A stretch of DNA of 64,000 nucleotides, taken from the NCBI RefSeq assembly GCF_017726655.1, contig NZ_CP072309.1, positions 62,001 to 126,000 on the forward strand, in the 5' to 3' direction. This DNA comes from Agrobacterium tumefaciens (GTDB lineage: Bacteria; Pseudomonadota; Alphaproteobacteria; Rhizobiales; Rhizobiaceae). The translations under genes were made by a program, and so were the position numbers. Shown one piece after another: positions 18,063 through 27,394 of this stretch (within the stretch, counting starts at the first letter, position 1; the number at the start of each line of letters is the position of its first letter). The notes beneath the pieces were generated by a model. That model was not told where the DNA came from. It made no database searches and saw nothing but the letters and a program-made list of their open reading frames with translations.

Positions 18063-19148
18063 TCACTTCTCTACCCGGCCGAGCACGATGGCATCGGCCG
18101 CATTCCATGAAAGCGGTATGGCATCACCGGCCTTGACCGGGTTCTCGAAAAAGGCGGCGTCGCTGAGGATGACGTTGAAATCCTCGATGCCCGCGCCGGT
18201 GACCGCAATCTTCACGCTGGCGCCGCGATATTCGACATTCGAGACGATGCCGGTGAAACCGAGGCCCGGCTGGTCCGCCTCGCCGACGCGCACGCGGTCG
18301 GTGCGCACGGCAATATCGACCGCGCCATCGTCGGGCGCGACGCCGCTTGCGGTGAAGCTGCCGCCGCCGACAACTTCCATTATAACGAGATCACCGGTCT
18401 TTTCCCGGAAGCGCCCGGAGATGACATTGTGGTCGCCCATGAAGCGGGCAACGAAAGCGGTCGCCGGACGCTCGAAGACCTCACGTGGCGTGGCAGCCTG
18501 CTCGATGCGTCCGTCGTTCATCACGACGATGATATCGGCAAGCGCCATCGCCTCTTCCTGGCTGTGGGTGACATGGACGAAGGTGATGCCGAGCGAGGTC
18601 TGCAGCTTCTTCAGCTCGGCGCGCATGCGGATCTTGAGGAAGGGGTCAAGCGCCGAAAGCGGCTCATCCAGCAACAGCGCTTCGGGATCGGTGATGAGTG
18701 CACGCGCCAACGCCACACGCTGCTGCTGCCCGCCGGAGAGCTGTGCGGGGCGGCGGTTGGCGTAGGGCTCGAGCTGCATCAGTTGCAGCATCTCAAGTGC
18801 CTTGGCCCGGCGGGCATCCTTGTCCACACCCTTCATCTTGAGGCTGAAGGCGACATTGTCGACGAGATCGAGATGCGGAAACAACGCATAGGACTGGAAC
18901 ATCATCGCCGTGCCGCGCCGGGCGGGCGGCAAGTCCGTCACCACCGTATGGCCAAGCCTGATATCGCCGGTGGAAATCGTCTCATGGCCGGCGATCATCC
19001 TCAGCGTCGATGTCTTGCCGCAGCCCGAGGGACCAAGAAGGCAGCAATAGCTGCCGGCGGGAATTTTGAGGCTGATCGCATGCACGGCGGTGGTGCTGCC
19101 GTAGACCTTGGAAACGGAAGCGATGTCGATTGCTGCGGCTTTGCTCAT
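18063..19148 (-). CDS. ABC transporter ATP-binding protein, PotA-like
   Basis: A 361-aa ATPase. Walker A is Gly-Pro-Ser-Gly-Cys-Gly-Lys-Thr, the signature is Leu-Ser-Gly-Gly-Gln-Gln-Gln-Arg, Walker B is Leu-Leu-Leu-Asp-Glu-Pro-Leu-Ser-Ala-Leu-Asp, and the switch His is in Val-Thr-His-Ser-Gln-Glu. A TOBE-type C-terminal domain (about 270-355) follows. The start is the Met of Met-Ser-Lys-Ala at 19148, preceded by GCAGGAGAG; the frame also allows 19154. It is the first gene of the ATPase, binding protein, permeases, racemase operon. Confidence 0.9.
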   Translation of the reverse strand: MSKAAAIDIASVSKVYGSTTAVHAISLKIPAGSYCCLLGPSGCGKTSTLRMIAGHETISTGDIRLGHTVVTDLPPARRGTAMMFQSYALFPHLDLVDNVAFSLKMKGVDKDARRAKALEMLQLMQLEPYANRRPAQLSGGQQQRVALARALITDPEALLLDEPLSALDPFLKIRMRAELKKLQTSLGITFVHVTHSQEEAMALADIIVVMNDGRIEQAATPREVFERPATAFVARFMGDHNVISGRFREKTGDLVIMEVVGGGSFTASGVAPDDGAVDIAVRTDRVRVGEADQPGLGFTGIVSNVEYRGASVKIAVTGAGIEDFNVILSDAAFFENPVKAGDAIPLSWNAADAIVLGRVEK

Positions 19149-19330
19149 AAACACTCTCCTGCGACATCTTGGTCATGCAGGAGCCGTGCCAGTTGGGCTT
19201 TGCCATTGATCTAAAATAATATTTGTCCGCTGCCCGAAAAGGTGAATTCGGACATGCTCAAATTTAGGTCGATTGTTTTCGATCCATTGCAGAAATTGTA
19301 TGCAATCCTGGCCGGCGGATTTTGCAGCTT

Positions 19331-20311
19331 CTAACGGGCCTTGAACCGCTCGAAAGCGGTGAGATGCTGGATAACAGGATAAGCTTCCCACCTATAGATT
19401 TCCGTGCGCAGGAAATGCAGTTCGTCGTCGAGACTCTCTTCCGGTAATTCCACCCACCAGGATTTCGGTCTGCCATCGGAACCATCCGACCAGCGATATC
19501 CTCGCTTTTTCAGATGATCCTTCATGTCGAAGGGGCTGTTCTCCGCATACAGGCGCACTTTTGATCGCTGGCTTGCCGCATAAAGTTCGGCAAACGGCGT
19601 GTCGCTGTCGCCGGCTCTGGTCTGCCCAAGAACCTCCAGCAGAGCGAAACAATCATCCACGGCGCGATGTCCGTCATGGAAGTAACCCGACTGTCCAATG
19701 AGATAGCCGAGCTTGTTACCCTCGAAGCCCCGGACCTTCCAGTCGATTTCGGAAACGGAACAGGCCCAGGCCTTGTCGTGGAAAATAGGGGAGAAAGCCT
19801 CGCAAAACGGCCTGTCGAACCCGGCATTATGCGCGATAATCAAATCCGCATCAGCGACAAGGGAGGTGAGGACGTCGATATCGATAGACTGCCCCAGAAC
19901 CATCTCGTCGGTAATCCCCGTGAGGCGCGTGATGTCCTCTGGAATGGCGATACCGGGCTGGCGAAGTCCGCCATAGACGCCGGTCACATCGCCGATCATC
20001 CCGCGATCGTCGAACCTAAAGGCGATGACGCCAATTTCAATGATCTCGTCTGCGCGGTGGTCGAGGCCCGTCGTTTCCGTATCGAGAATCACGCCCCGGC
20101 GCGGATAGTCCGGCCTCGGCCGGTCAACGACGGCGCGCTGTTGCAGCCGGCGCAGGACGCGATAGTTGCCAGTGGACTCCAGATAGTTGGCAAGCGCTTC
20201 ATCATCAGGCGCGGCGCGCTGAGTTCTATCGCGCACCAACGCTTTCCGCCCCTTGTCAGCCTGGGAAAGCCGCGACGCGGCAGGAGCAAAGAAGTCCAAC
20301 TGAGAGGTCAT
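19331..20311 (-). CDS. DEDDh 3'-5' exonuclease (DnaQ/epsilon-like)
   Basis: A 326-aa protein with an exonuclease domain from about residue 72 to 235. Exo I is Ile-Leu-Asp-Thr-Glu-Thr-Thr-Gly, Exo II is Ile-Ala-His-Asn-Ala-Gly-Phe-Asp, and Exo III is His-Arg-Ala-Val-Asp-Asp. All DEDDh metal ligands and the catalytic His are therefore present. Around 70 residues before the domain and 90 after it are not recognised; the C-terminal part has a Trp-Ser-Asp-Gly and Trp-Trp-Val-Glu-Leu pattern. It is too divergent and extended to be the replicative proofreading subunit; an auxiliary DNA-repair or RNA-turnover nuclease is likely. Confidence 0.88.
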   Translation of the reverse strand: MTSQLDFFAPAASRLSQADKGRKALVRDRTQRAAPDDEALANYLESTGNYRVLRRLQQRAVVDRPRPDYPRRGVILDTETTGLDHRADEIIEIGVIAFRFDDRGMIGDVTGVYGGLRQPGIAIPEDITRLTGITDEMVLGQSIDIDVLTSLVADADLIIAHNAGFDRPFCEAFSPIFHDKAWACSVSEIDWKVRGFEGNKLGYLIGQSGYFHDGHRAVDDCFALLEVLGQTRAGDSDTPFAELYAASQRSKVRLYAENSPFDMKDHLKKRGYRWSDGSDGRPKSWWVELPEESLDDELHFLRTEIYRWEAYPVIQHLTAFERFKAR

Positions 20312-20500
20312 TATGCGCCTGTCCGCCTTGCCGAAAGATCGAAATTAAGGGACCCAACATATGCGCAGAGGCTGACGGTAACAACAGCATGAAACCTCAT
20401 CCACAGGAACGACGAATATCCACGGGTACAGTTGAGGGTTGCAGCCTCAATTCAGGATGGTAAAAAAGCGCATCGTTCCCGTGTTCCAGGAGAGAAGAGA

Positions 20501-21400
20501 ATGGCGCTTCCACTACCTTCCAACCCGAAAACGCAAGCCAATGGGGGCCAGCTGAGGCTCTTCCCGCTGCAAAGCGGTCCTCATTTCGCGAATGTCGACC
20601 AGTCGCCCGGAGCGAGCGGCATCATTTTCACGGGCTATACGCGCGACGCGAGCGTGGACAACGAAGCCTTCTCCTGCTGCGGCAGCTATACATTGCGCAA
20701 TTCCGTCCACGCCGCAATTGCTGGCATCACCAGCGACAATTGCACCGTCTTTGCACTGAAAAGCATCATCAATCAGCGCCCCTGCCTCGCTGTGGGTAAA
20801 TTTGATCCGGATGGCAAGCCGCTGCCATTATCGAAATCGGAATTCGACCAGGTCACGCGACCGCTCTTCCAGTTTGCCGATAAGGTTTCGCCGATCCTCG
20901 GCAGTGAGCCGGCGCCTGGCATCCAGATACGCAGCGGCGATGCATCCTATAATTATCAGATCGACGCGCGAAGTGGTCGCTTCCGCTTCACTTACAAAGA
21001 CAGCATGTATGGCGGCCAGTTCGGTCCATCGGCCGATGGTAACATTTCGCTTGAACATGACGGGCACCGGCTTGCAAAAATCAGCGCCGGCGGCAGCTAT
21101 ACCCAGTCCGACAATTCGATCGCCGCTTCCGCCTATCGCGATGTCGATTCCCGCGGCTTCGAGACGACCGTCCGCAGCGGCGGGGCTTCAGCGATGTTTG
21201 GCAGAACCTACACGGAGAACGCGATCACCCGCAAAATCGGTATCGGATACGGCAATACCTCGCTGCGCCGGGAAGATAAGCCGGGCATGATCAAGGAAAC
21301 GATCGGCCACAAATTCGAAAAGGCCTCACTTGAAGTCTCCCGGACCCGAGACCGCTCGAAGGGAACGGAATATATGCTGACGTTCAAGATGGAGTTCTAA
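20501..21400 (+). CDS. Hypothetical protein with a repetitive beta-rich C-terminus
   Basis: A 299-aa protein of unknown function. The start at 20501 is chosen for the CAGGAGAG ribosome site; the frame is open to 20432. There is no signal peptide or hydrophobic helix. The N-terminal 100 residues contain four cysteines (a Cys-Cys-Gly pair and two single ones). The C-terminal 150 show short alternating polar/hydrophobic strands with Gly-Gly turns, ending in Met-Glu-Phe like an outer-membrane strand, but without export signals. It could be a soluble beta-solenoid or a secreted protein using an unknown route. Both neighbouring genes are on the opposite strand. Confidence 0.6.
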   Translation: MALPLPSNPKTQANGGQLRLFPLQSGPHFANVDQSPGASGIIFTGYTRDASVDNEAFSCCGSYTLRNSVHAAIAGITSDNCTVFALKSIINQRPCLAVGKFDPDGKPLPLSKSEFDQVTRPLFQFADKVSPILGSEPAPGIQIRSGDASYNYQIDARSGRFRFTYKDSMYGGQFGPSADGNISLEHDGHRLAKISAGGSYTQSDNSIAASAYRDVDSRGFETTVRSGGASAMFGRTYTENAITRKIGIGYGNTSLRREDKPGMIKETIGHKFEKASLEVSRTRDRSKGTEYMLTFKMEF

Positions 21401-21520
21401 CAGCCGGGCGTTTGCCAAGGACAATGGAACACCTCTGGAGCGACGACCCAAAAGAGATTGTGGCTTAAGTCGGTCGGGCGCTGAACCGCCCGGACCGCCT
21501 CTCAACCACAACGGAACGCT

Positions 21521-21934
21521 TTACGACGTCTGGCGATTGAGGACATTCTTACAATTGGCGGGACGACCGATGATTTCGCTCGTCTTGATGACCGATGCTG
21601 CGTCGGCGGTCATCTTGATGATGCAGTCGCGACGATGTTCCTTGATCTTCATGCCCTCCGTCTCCGAAACCTGCGTCTTTCCATCGACGGTCCTGATATC
21701 GCGCCTGTTGCTGAGACCCGCATAGGTTTCCACATCGACCTTCAGCCAATAGGATTGGGTTGCGCCGTTTTCGATGATAACCTTGTTCGGGCGGCCAAGG
21801 CGAGCGATCGCGGCTTCCCGCGGTTGACCAACAAAAGCCGCGACAGCGCGTGAAATCTGCGTCTCTCCTGTCGTGGTGCAGGCCGCTACGAAGACGAGAA
21901 CGGCTGCGAGACAAGCGGTTTCAAACCATTTCAT
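21521..21934 (-). CDS. Small putative lipoprotein
   Basis: A 137-aa protein. Residues 1-20 form a lipoprotein signal ending Val-Ala-Ala-Cys, so the mature protein should be lipid-anchored at a cysteine. The body is about 115 residues with two conserved-looking cysteines near the C-terminus (Arg-Asp-Cys and Asn-Cys-Lys). I do not recognise the fold. The start at the Met-Lys-Trp codon (21934) gives a clean signal peptide; a longer frame to 21979 would bury it. Confidence 0.7.
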   Translation of the reverse strand: MKWFETACLAAVLVFVAACTTTGETQISRAVAAFVGQPREAAIARLGRPNKVIIENGATQSYWLKVDVETYAGLSNRRDIRTVDGKTQVSETEGMKIKEHRRDCIIKMTADAASVIKTSEIIGRPANCKNVLNRQTS

Positions 21935-22090
21935 TTTCAGATCAATCCCCACCGATACAGCGGCCCCCTTGGCCGGCAATCGCCGCCAATCTAGGCACGT
22001 TCATGGCTCCCTTAAAGATCGAGCACTGCTTTGCGAGATCAACTTGTTATGATGATGCGGCGCCTTGCGAACCGGTCACGGGGCACGCGG

Positions 22091-23008
22091 CTATCTGTTG
22101 CGAAAAACGGTACAGGGTACCCCCGCTTGCCTGATGTCATGACAGAGAGCGTTGGCTTCGGCTCTATTTTCACGGCCGATACGGGCCGCATAACGCGGGC
22201 GCGAGCCAAAATTTCCGCCTCTCTGGCGCACGATCAGTGCGCGTTCTGCATTGAGCGGCTCGGGCAATTGAACAATTGCGCGCGTAAACAGGCGGTTCGC
22301 CACGCCGGGATTATAGTGCGCGGAAAGCTGCACACCCCAGGGCGCCCAGTCTGCCGAGGAAACAAGGACGGGATCATTCATGGTGCGGGTGTCGGCGAGC
22401 CGCACGCAGGCATCGAAAAAAGGGCGGCTGTCGTCCAGTGCCGGAGCGGCCTTTTCAGGCGGATTATCCTTCCAGGTCTCCACCGGATGACCGGTAATGG
22501 CAAAGACGTAGTCCCGTGTCTCCGTCGGCAGGCGACCGTTGGCAATAAAATTGCGAAGGCCTGCCTCGCCCGCATTGTAGGCCGCTGCGGCGAGACCGAA
22601 ATTGCCGAACCGCGTATTGAGTTCGGACAGATAACGGGAAGACGCCTCCAGTGCGGCGATAATGTTGAAACTGTCGTTCAGACCGCGCAGCCGCGCCGTT
22701 CCCGGCATGAACTGTGCAATGCCTTCCGCCCCCTTGGGGCTGACGGCATTCGGCCGAAACAGGCTTTCCCGCCAGATCAGACGCGCGAAATAATCCGGCG
22801 GAACCGCGTGCCGGGTAGCCAGCGCTTCGATGGCACGGCAAAGATCTTTGTTGTAGGTCGCTGCATGGATGCACAATTCCGGTGCGACATCGTGCCTATA
22901 GGTGCAGACGGCTTTGGGATCAGCGCCACCTTGATCCCGCGCCGCCGCGTCCCCCGCGGCCAGCAGGCAGATGACAAGAGCCAGGCGGCTTATCGATGGT
23001 CCTGACAA
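22091..23008 (-). CDS. Lytic transglycosylase, SLT domain
   Basis: A 305-aa peptidoglycan-cleaving enzyme. A signal peptide (to about residue 24) precedes an SLT domain, with the catalytic Glu in Trp-Arg-Glu-Ser-Leu-Phe-Arg, followed by Gly-Ala-Glu-Gly-Ile-Ala-Gln-Phe-Met-Pro-Gly-Thr-Ala and the Ala-Ala-Tyr-Asn-Ala-Gly motif. The C-terminal 60 residues resemble a degenerate SPOR-like domain, which binds glycan strands. The start is a TTG with GGGGA upstream; an in-frame stop prevents a longer product. It is monocistronic. A specialised cell-wall role (secretion or chemotaxis machinery) is possible but not shown. Confidence 0.85.
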   Translation of the reverse strand: MSGPSISRLALVICLLAAGDAAARDQGGADPKAVCTYRHDVAPELCIHAATYNKDLCRAIEALATRHAVPPDYFARLIWRESLFRPNAVSPKGAEGIAQFMPGTARLRGLNDSFNIIAALEASSRYLSELNTRFGNFGLAAAAYNAGEAGLRNFIANGRLPTETRDYVFAITGHPVETWKDNPPEKAAPALDDSRPFFDACVRLADTRTMNDPVLVSSADWAPWGVQLSAHYNPGVANRLFTRAIVQLPEPLNAERALIVRQRGGNFGSRPRYAARIGRENRAEANALCHDIRQAGVPCTVFRNR

Positions 23009-23239
23009 ACGAATGTCCCCAGACTGCTAAGGCGGAAATGGTTGTATCGGCCGATCCACAACCATATCCGTTGTCTTTAGCCTTGTCATCACGTGGCCAC
23101 CCCGGTCGAGAAGCCCCGTTCAAAGGATGCGCTGGCAAAACGGGAGATCCCGCCCCCTGCGACGGGACCGGCCCGAGGCATAGGAGCGGGAGACTACTCG
23201 ATTAGCACCTGCCGCCCGAGGGCGATGACTGACCAGTCC

Positions 23240-25021
23240 TCAAAAGTCCTGCCATTCCTCGTGGTTGGCAGCAAGGGCAGCAGAGCCACGTGTGGCAAGG
23301 GGACGCGAGACGGCGCGGCGCGGAGCCAGCGGCGACGCCTGATGGTGGACGCTCCGTGAAGACGAGACCGATCGAGACGCATCCTCGAACTTGAATTGCC
23401 CCAGGAGTTCGAACAGGGCCGCGGCCTCGCGCGCCAGGCTGTGGCTTGCTGCCGTCTGCTCCTCCACCATGGCCGCGTTTTGCTGCGTACCCTGATCGAC
23501 GGTGTTGACCGCCTGATTGATTTCCGCAAGGGCCGTGGACTGTTCACGCGCAGCGTCGACAATCGCCACGACGTTGCCATTGATATCCCGAACCTGCTCG
23601 GCAATCTCCTGAAGAGCCGAGCCAGCCTTTGTGACGAGGCTCACGCCGTTCTCCACCTGCGCGCCGGAGGCATTGATCAGGCTCTTGATTTCTTTTGCGG
23701 CCGTCGCGGAGCGTTGGGCGAGTTCGCGAACTTCCTGCGCCACGACCGCGAAGCCTTTGCCCGCCTCGCCTGCCCGCGCCGCTTCCACACCGGCATTCAG
23801 CGCCAGAAGATTGGTCTGGAAGGCGATTTCATCGATCACGCCGATGATACTGGAAATTTCACGGGACGATTTTTCGATCTGGTCCATTGCGCTGATGGCG
23901 TCGCGCACGACCTGGCCCGAATGTTCGGCATGGTCGCGGGCACGGGCGACGATCTTTCCTGCCGCGTCGGCACGGCGGCTCGAATCATTCACTGCAGTGG
24001 TGATCTCTTCCAGTGCGGCCGCCGTTTCTTCGATCGAGGCCGCCTGCTGTTCGGTGCGTCTCGCAAGGTCATCGGCAGCGGACCTGATTTCGTTCGAGCC
24101 GGACGAAATGGCGCCGGCATTTTCAGAAACCAGCGTCATCGCCCTTTTCAGCTTTTCAGACGCGGCGTTAAAGTCCGTGCGCAAGCGATCCAAAGAGGGA
24201 ATGAACGGCTTGTCGATGCTCTGGGCAAGATCGCCCTCGGCCAGATCGGTGAGACATTGCGCCAGCTTTTCGACGTTTTCGACGCGGCCGGTCACGTCGG
24301 TCGCGAATTTGACGACCTTGAACACTTTGCCGTTGAGATCGAAGATGGGATTGTACGAGGCCTGAATGAAGACCTTGCGGCCGCCTTTTCCAAGACGCAT
24401 GAACTCATCCGCCACAAAATTGCCGCCGGCCAGCTTGTCCCAGAACTCTTTATATTGCGGCGACTGGATATAGGCGGGTTCGCAGAACATGGAATGGTGC
24501 CTGCCCTGCACTTCGGAAAGAGAATAGCCAAGCGCTGCCAGAAAGTTGTCGTTCGCAGTCAGGACTTCACCCTCGGGAGAAAATTCAATGATGGCCTGCG
24601 CCCGTGACAGGGCGTCGATCTTGCCCGCATCTTCCGCCGCCTTCAGCTTGCGGTCGGTAATATCGGTGGCGATCTTGACCACCTTCACCGGCTTGCCACG
24701 ACGAAACACCGGATTGTACGACGCCTCGATCCAGACTTCCCGGCCGCCCTTGCCGATGCGCTTATATTGCCGCTGATCGAACTGGCCGGCCGAAAGTTTG
24801 GACCAGAAGGCCTTGTATTCCTGCGAGGACACGACCGCAGGCTCCACGAACATGCTGTGGTGCCTGCCGACGATTTCCGAAAGCTCATAACCGAGCGCCC
24901 GACAGAAATTTTCGTTGGCGTTGAGAATTTTTCCCGAAAGGTCGAATTCAATGATGGCCTGGGATTTGGAAAGCGCGGCGAGAACCGCAAAAGCATTGGC
25001 ACCACGATCAAGAATACTCAC
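23240..25021 (-). CDS. Soluble methyl-accepting chemotaxis protein with two PAS domains
   Basis: A 593-aa cytoplasmic chemoreceptor. Two similar PAS domains (about 12-125 and 134-247) each contain Ile-Ile-Glu-Phe, Gly-Arg-His-His-Ser-Met-Phe and a PAC segment. They are followed by a HAMP-like linker and a long signalling domain (about 310-545) with the hairpin tip [12 protein letters not shown]. There is no membrane helix, so it senses an internal cue such as redox or energy state. The protein ends in Glu-Glu-Trp-Gln-Asp-Phe, which fits the CheR/CheB tether consensus x-Trp-x-x-Phe. It starts with GTG behind GGAGAAA. The PAS copies look like a tandem duplication. Confidence 0.92.
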   Translation of the reverse strand: MSILDRGANAFAVLAALSKSQAIIEFDLSGKILNANENFCRALGYELSEIVGRHHSMFVEPAVVSSQEYKAFWSKLSAGQFDQRQYKRIGKGGREVWIEASYNPVFRRGKPVKVVKIATDITDRKLKAAEDAGKIDALSRAQAIIEFSPEGEVLTANDNFLAALGYSLSEVQGRHHSMFCEPAYIQSPQYKEFWDKLAGGNFVADEFMRLGKGGRKVFIQASYNPIFDLNGKVFKVVKFATDVTGRVENVEKLAQCLTDLAEGDLAQSIDKPFIPSLDRLRTDFNAASEKLKRAMTLVSENAGAISSGSNEIRSAADDLARRTEQQAASIEETAAALEEITTAVNDSSRRADAAGKIVARARDHAEHSGQVVRDAISAMDQIEKSSREISSIIGVIDEIAFQTNLLALNAGVEAARAGEAGKGFAVVAQEVRELAQRSATAAKEIKSLINASGAQVENGVSLVTKAGSALQEIAEQVRDINGNVVAIVDAAREQSTALAEINQAVNTVDQGTQQNAAMVEEQTAASHSLAREAAALFELLGQFKFEDASRSVSSSRSVHHQASPLAPRRAVSRPLATRGSAALAANHEEWQDF

Positions 25022-25087
25022 GCGCGTTTCTCCGATGGAAAGGGATGATTCCTATTCAAAATCATTCGTGAATATTATGATTACATT

Positions 25088-25104
25088 CTTAAATAATATT
25101 TAAG
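25088..25104. promoter_or_regulatory. Perfect 17-bp palindrome upstream of the chemoreceptor gene
   Basis: CTTAAATA-A-TATTTAAG, 66 bp upstream of the GTG start at 25021, within an AT-rich stretch unlike its surroundings. The position suits an operator. The binding factor is unknown. The remainder of the 287-bp gap (25022-25308) shows nothing else. Confidence 0.4.
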
Positions 25105-25308
25105 GATAAAGTTGATGTTCGTCAGCCGGCAGTTGAACATCAAGGGAAAGCCGGCGATTCCGCCACTTGCCTACAAAATTCCCCACACGGCCTGAAGCCA
25201 CATGGCCGAAGTCATGGCGGCGCAATACTCGTGTCTATACTTGGGTTTCGATTCGGAGGCCCGATGCCTCTTGAAATTGCAGAGTTTGACAATGCTTCTG
25301 GGGGAAAC

Positions 25309-25899
25309 ATGATCGACAATATAACAGTGCTTTCGGTGTGGGCCTATATCGGCGGATTTTTAGTGCTGACGGCCCGATCGGCCAAACAAACGGGCGAGCC
25401 GATCTGGCTTTTCACCAAAGGCCGTGAACGGCAAGCCATTCCCGCTATGCTTTTCCGTGTCGCCTTTCTTCTCGGCGCGCTTCTGCCGCTTGTCACTCTG
25501 TGGCTCGAACCGCAACAGGCCAGCTCGCTTCTGGACCGCCACGATGCCGGCACAGCTATCCGTATCCTCGGGGTGGCAATGGTGCTGGCGGGAAGTTTGC
25601 TCGCACTCTACGCCCAGCATTACATGGGAAAATCATGGCGCATCGGTGCGGCCGAGGGCCATCTCGGCGCCATCGTGGATGGCGGGCCTTTCAGCTTTTC
25701 CAGAAATCCGGTCTTTGTCGGGCAGACTGTCCTGTTTGCCGGTCTGGGGCTGGTGTTCACCTCGGTCCTGCAGCTTTCCGTCGCCATCGCCGTTATCGTC
25801 GCGGTGGTGCTGCAGGTCAGTATTGAGGAGCGCGTGCTGACAAAGGAACTCGGTCCGGCCTATGATGCCTATCGCCGCAGGGTAAGGCGCTGGCTTTGA
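25309..25899 (+). CDS. Isoprenylcysteine carboxyl methyltransferase-like membrane protein
   Basis: A 196-aa inner-membrane protein with four or five helices. The C-terminal half carries the ICMT/PEMT-type SAM-binding pattern: Gly-Pro-Phe-Ser-Phe-Ser-Arg-Asn-Pro-Val-Phe-Val-Gly and Glu-Glu-Arg-Val-Leu-Thr-Lys-Glu-Leu-Gly-x-x-Tyr-x-x-Tyr. The bacterial members are mostly uncharacterised; lipid or small-molecule methylation is a guess. The ATG at 25309 with GGGGGA upstream is preferred over in-frame starts at 25231 and 25264, because the hydrophobic helix begins right after it. Confidence 0.75.
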   Translation: MIDNITVLSVWAYIGGFLVLTARSAKQTGEPIWLFTKGRERQAIPAMLFRVAFLLGALLPLVTLWLEPQQASSLLDRHDAGTAIRILGVAMVLAGSLLALYAQHYMGKSWRIGAAEGHLGAIVDGGPFSFSRNPVFVGQTVLFAGLGLVFTSVLQLSVAIAVIVAVVLQVSIEERVLTKELGPAYDAYRRRVRRWL

Positions 25900-26028
25900 C
25901 GCAGTAGGGCGCAACGTTTTCGGAACGTTTGCGCCACAGCCGCATTTCACGCCCGATGGGGAACCGGCAATGGCCGGCGAATTTCCGCGCCGGCACGACG
26001 ACGATTTCAATTTGGGAGGAGCACACAA

Positions 26029-26502
26029 ATGGAAAAGAACACGATCTGCATCTGGTATGACAAGGACGCCGAGGCTGCCGCCAGATTTTATGCCGAGACA
26101 TTTCCCGACAGCGCGGTTACCGGGGTCAACCATGCGCCCGGCGATTTTCCCTCCGGTAAGAAGGGCGATGTGCTGACCGTGCAGTTCACGGTCGCGGGCG
26201 TTTCCTGCATCGGTCTCAACGGTGGACCGGCCTTCAAACATAGCGAGGCTTTTTCTTTCCAGATTTCAACCGAAGACCAGGAAGAGACCGACCGCTACTG
26301 GAACGCCATCGTCGGCAATGGCGGCCAGGAAAGTGCCTGCGGCTGGTGCAAGGACAAATGGGGCGTTTCCTGGCAGATCACGCCCCGCGTGCTGATGGAA
26401 GCCCTGGCCGCCGGGGGCGCAGAAGCCAAGCGGGCCTTTGACGCCATGATGGAAATGAAAAAGATCGACATCGCCGCCATCGAAGCCGCGCGACGCGGTT
26501 GA
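26029..26502 (+). CDS. VOC-superfamily protein, PhnB-like
   Basis: A 157-aa protein of the vicinal-oxygen-chelate fold, in the group often labelled 3-demethylubiquinone-9 3-methyltransferase-like or PhnB. Characteristic segments are Phe-Tyr-Ala-Glu-Thr-Phe-Pro-Asp-Ser, Gly-Lys-Lys-Gly-Asp-Val-Leu, Leu-Asn-Gly-Gly-Pro and Trp-Gly-Val-Ser-Trp-Gln-Ile-Thr-Pro. The methyltransferase label is an old misnomer for this group; the true function is unknown. A strong GGGAGGAG ribosome site precedes the ATG. Confidence 0.85.
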   Translation: MEKNTICIWYDKDAEAAARFYAETFPDSAVTGVNHAPGDFPSGKKGDVLTVQFTVAGVSCIGLNGGPAFKHSEAFSFQISTEDQEETDRYWNAIVGNGGQESACGWCKDKWGVSWQITPRVLMEALAAGGAEAKRAFDAMMEMKKIDIAAIEAARRG

Positions 26503-26566
26503 CACGAACCTTTCGCCGGGCAGACCTGTTCCTTGCTGCCCGCCGCGCTCCGGCTGAAAGTGGGAT

Positions 26567-27394
26567 TTATCCCTTCACCCCCGAAGAAATCATGATCGCC
26601 TCCGTGACGCGTCTCTGGAAAATGACGTAAGCGATGATCACCGGGAGCGCCGCCAGCATGGCGATGGCCATGAGCCTGGCATAAGCGACACCAAAGGTGT
26701 CGTTGACCTGCGTGATGCCAACAGGGATGGTCATCATGTTTTCCGAGGTGACAACAAGGAAAGGCCAGAAGAAGGCGTTCCACACCGTGATGAATGTTAC
26801 GATCGCCATGGCGGTCGTGATGCCCCAGTTGAGCGGCAGATAGACCTTGAACAGAATGGTGTATTCGCCGCCGCCATCCAGCACCACAGCCTCTCGCATC
26901 TCTTTCGGCACGCTGTCGAAGAACTGCTTGTAGACGATGATGACGATGGGCGTGATCAGCTGCGGCAGGATGATGCCCGCCCAGGTATTGATGAGGTTGA
27001 GGTTCTTCATCAGGATGAACTGGGTGACCACAAGCGTCTGCGCCGGCACCATGAAACTCGCCAGCACGATGCCGTAAAGCAGCCGTCGGCCAGGAAAGCG
27101 GATCTGCGACAGGGCATAAGCGCACAACATCGAAATCAGCAGGACCGACACGGTAACGATCGCCGCCGTGCCAACGGAGTTGATATACCAGTTCATCAAT
27201 TTGGTATTGAATATGGCGCTGACATAGGCGCTCAGCCGGAATTCATCCGGGATCAGCGACGTATTGCCCGCGACATTCTCATCCGAACGAATGGAGGTCA
27301 CGAACGTCCAGTAGAGCGGGAAAATCCAGACCAATGCCGCAGAAAAGGTCAGCACGGTCAGGATAATGTTTTCTATTCTTCTGGTGAGGCTCAT
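26567..27394 (-). CDS. Sugar ABC transporter permease, MalG-type
   Basis: A 275-aa inner-membrane permease with six helices and an EAA loop (Glu-Met-Arg-Glu-Ala-Val-Val-Leu-Asp-Gly-Gly-Gly). It ends with the usual short Gly-Ala-Val-Lys-Gly-type tail of CUT1 permeases. It overlaps the upstream permease gene by 4 bp (ATGA) and is the last gene of the operon that starts with the GH51 arabinofuranosidase. Context suggests import of arabinose-containing oligosaccharides. Confidence 0.9.
   Translation of the reverse strand: MSLTRRIENIILTVLTFSAALVWIFPLYWTFVTSIRSDENVAGNTSLIPDEFRLSAYVSAIFNTKLMNWYINSVGTAAIVTVSVLLISMLCAYALSQIRFPGRRLLYGIVLASFMVPAQTLVVTQFILMKNLNLINTWAGIILPQLITPIVIIVYKQFFDSVPKEMREAVVLDGGGEYTILFKVYLPLNWGITTAMAIVTFITVWNAFFWPFLVVTSENMMTIPVGITQVNDTFGVAYARLMAIAMLAALPVIIAYVIFQRRVTEAIMISSGVKG

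Noticed and set aside
23009..23239. Short plus-strand frames between the lytic transglycosylase and chemoreceptor genes
   Set aside because: Pro/Arg-rich translations of GC-rich spacer without ribosome sites.
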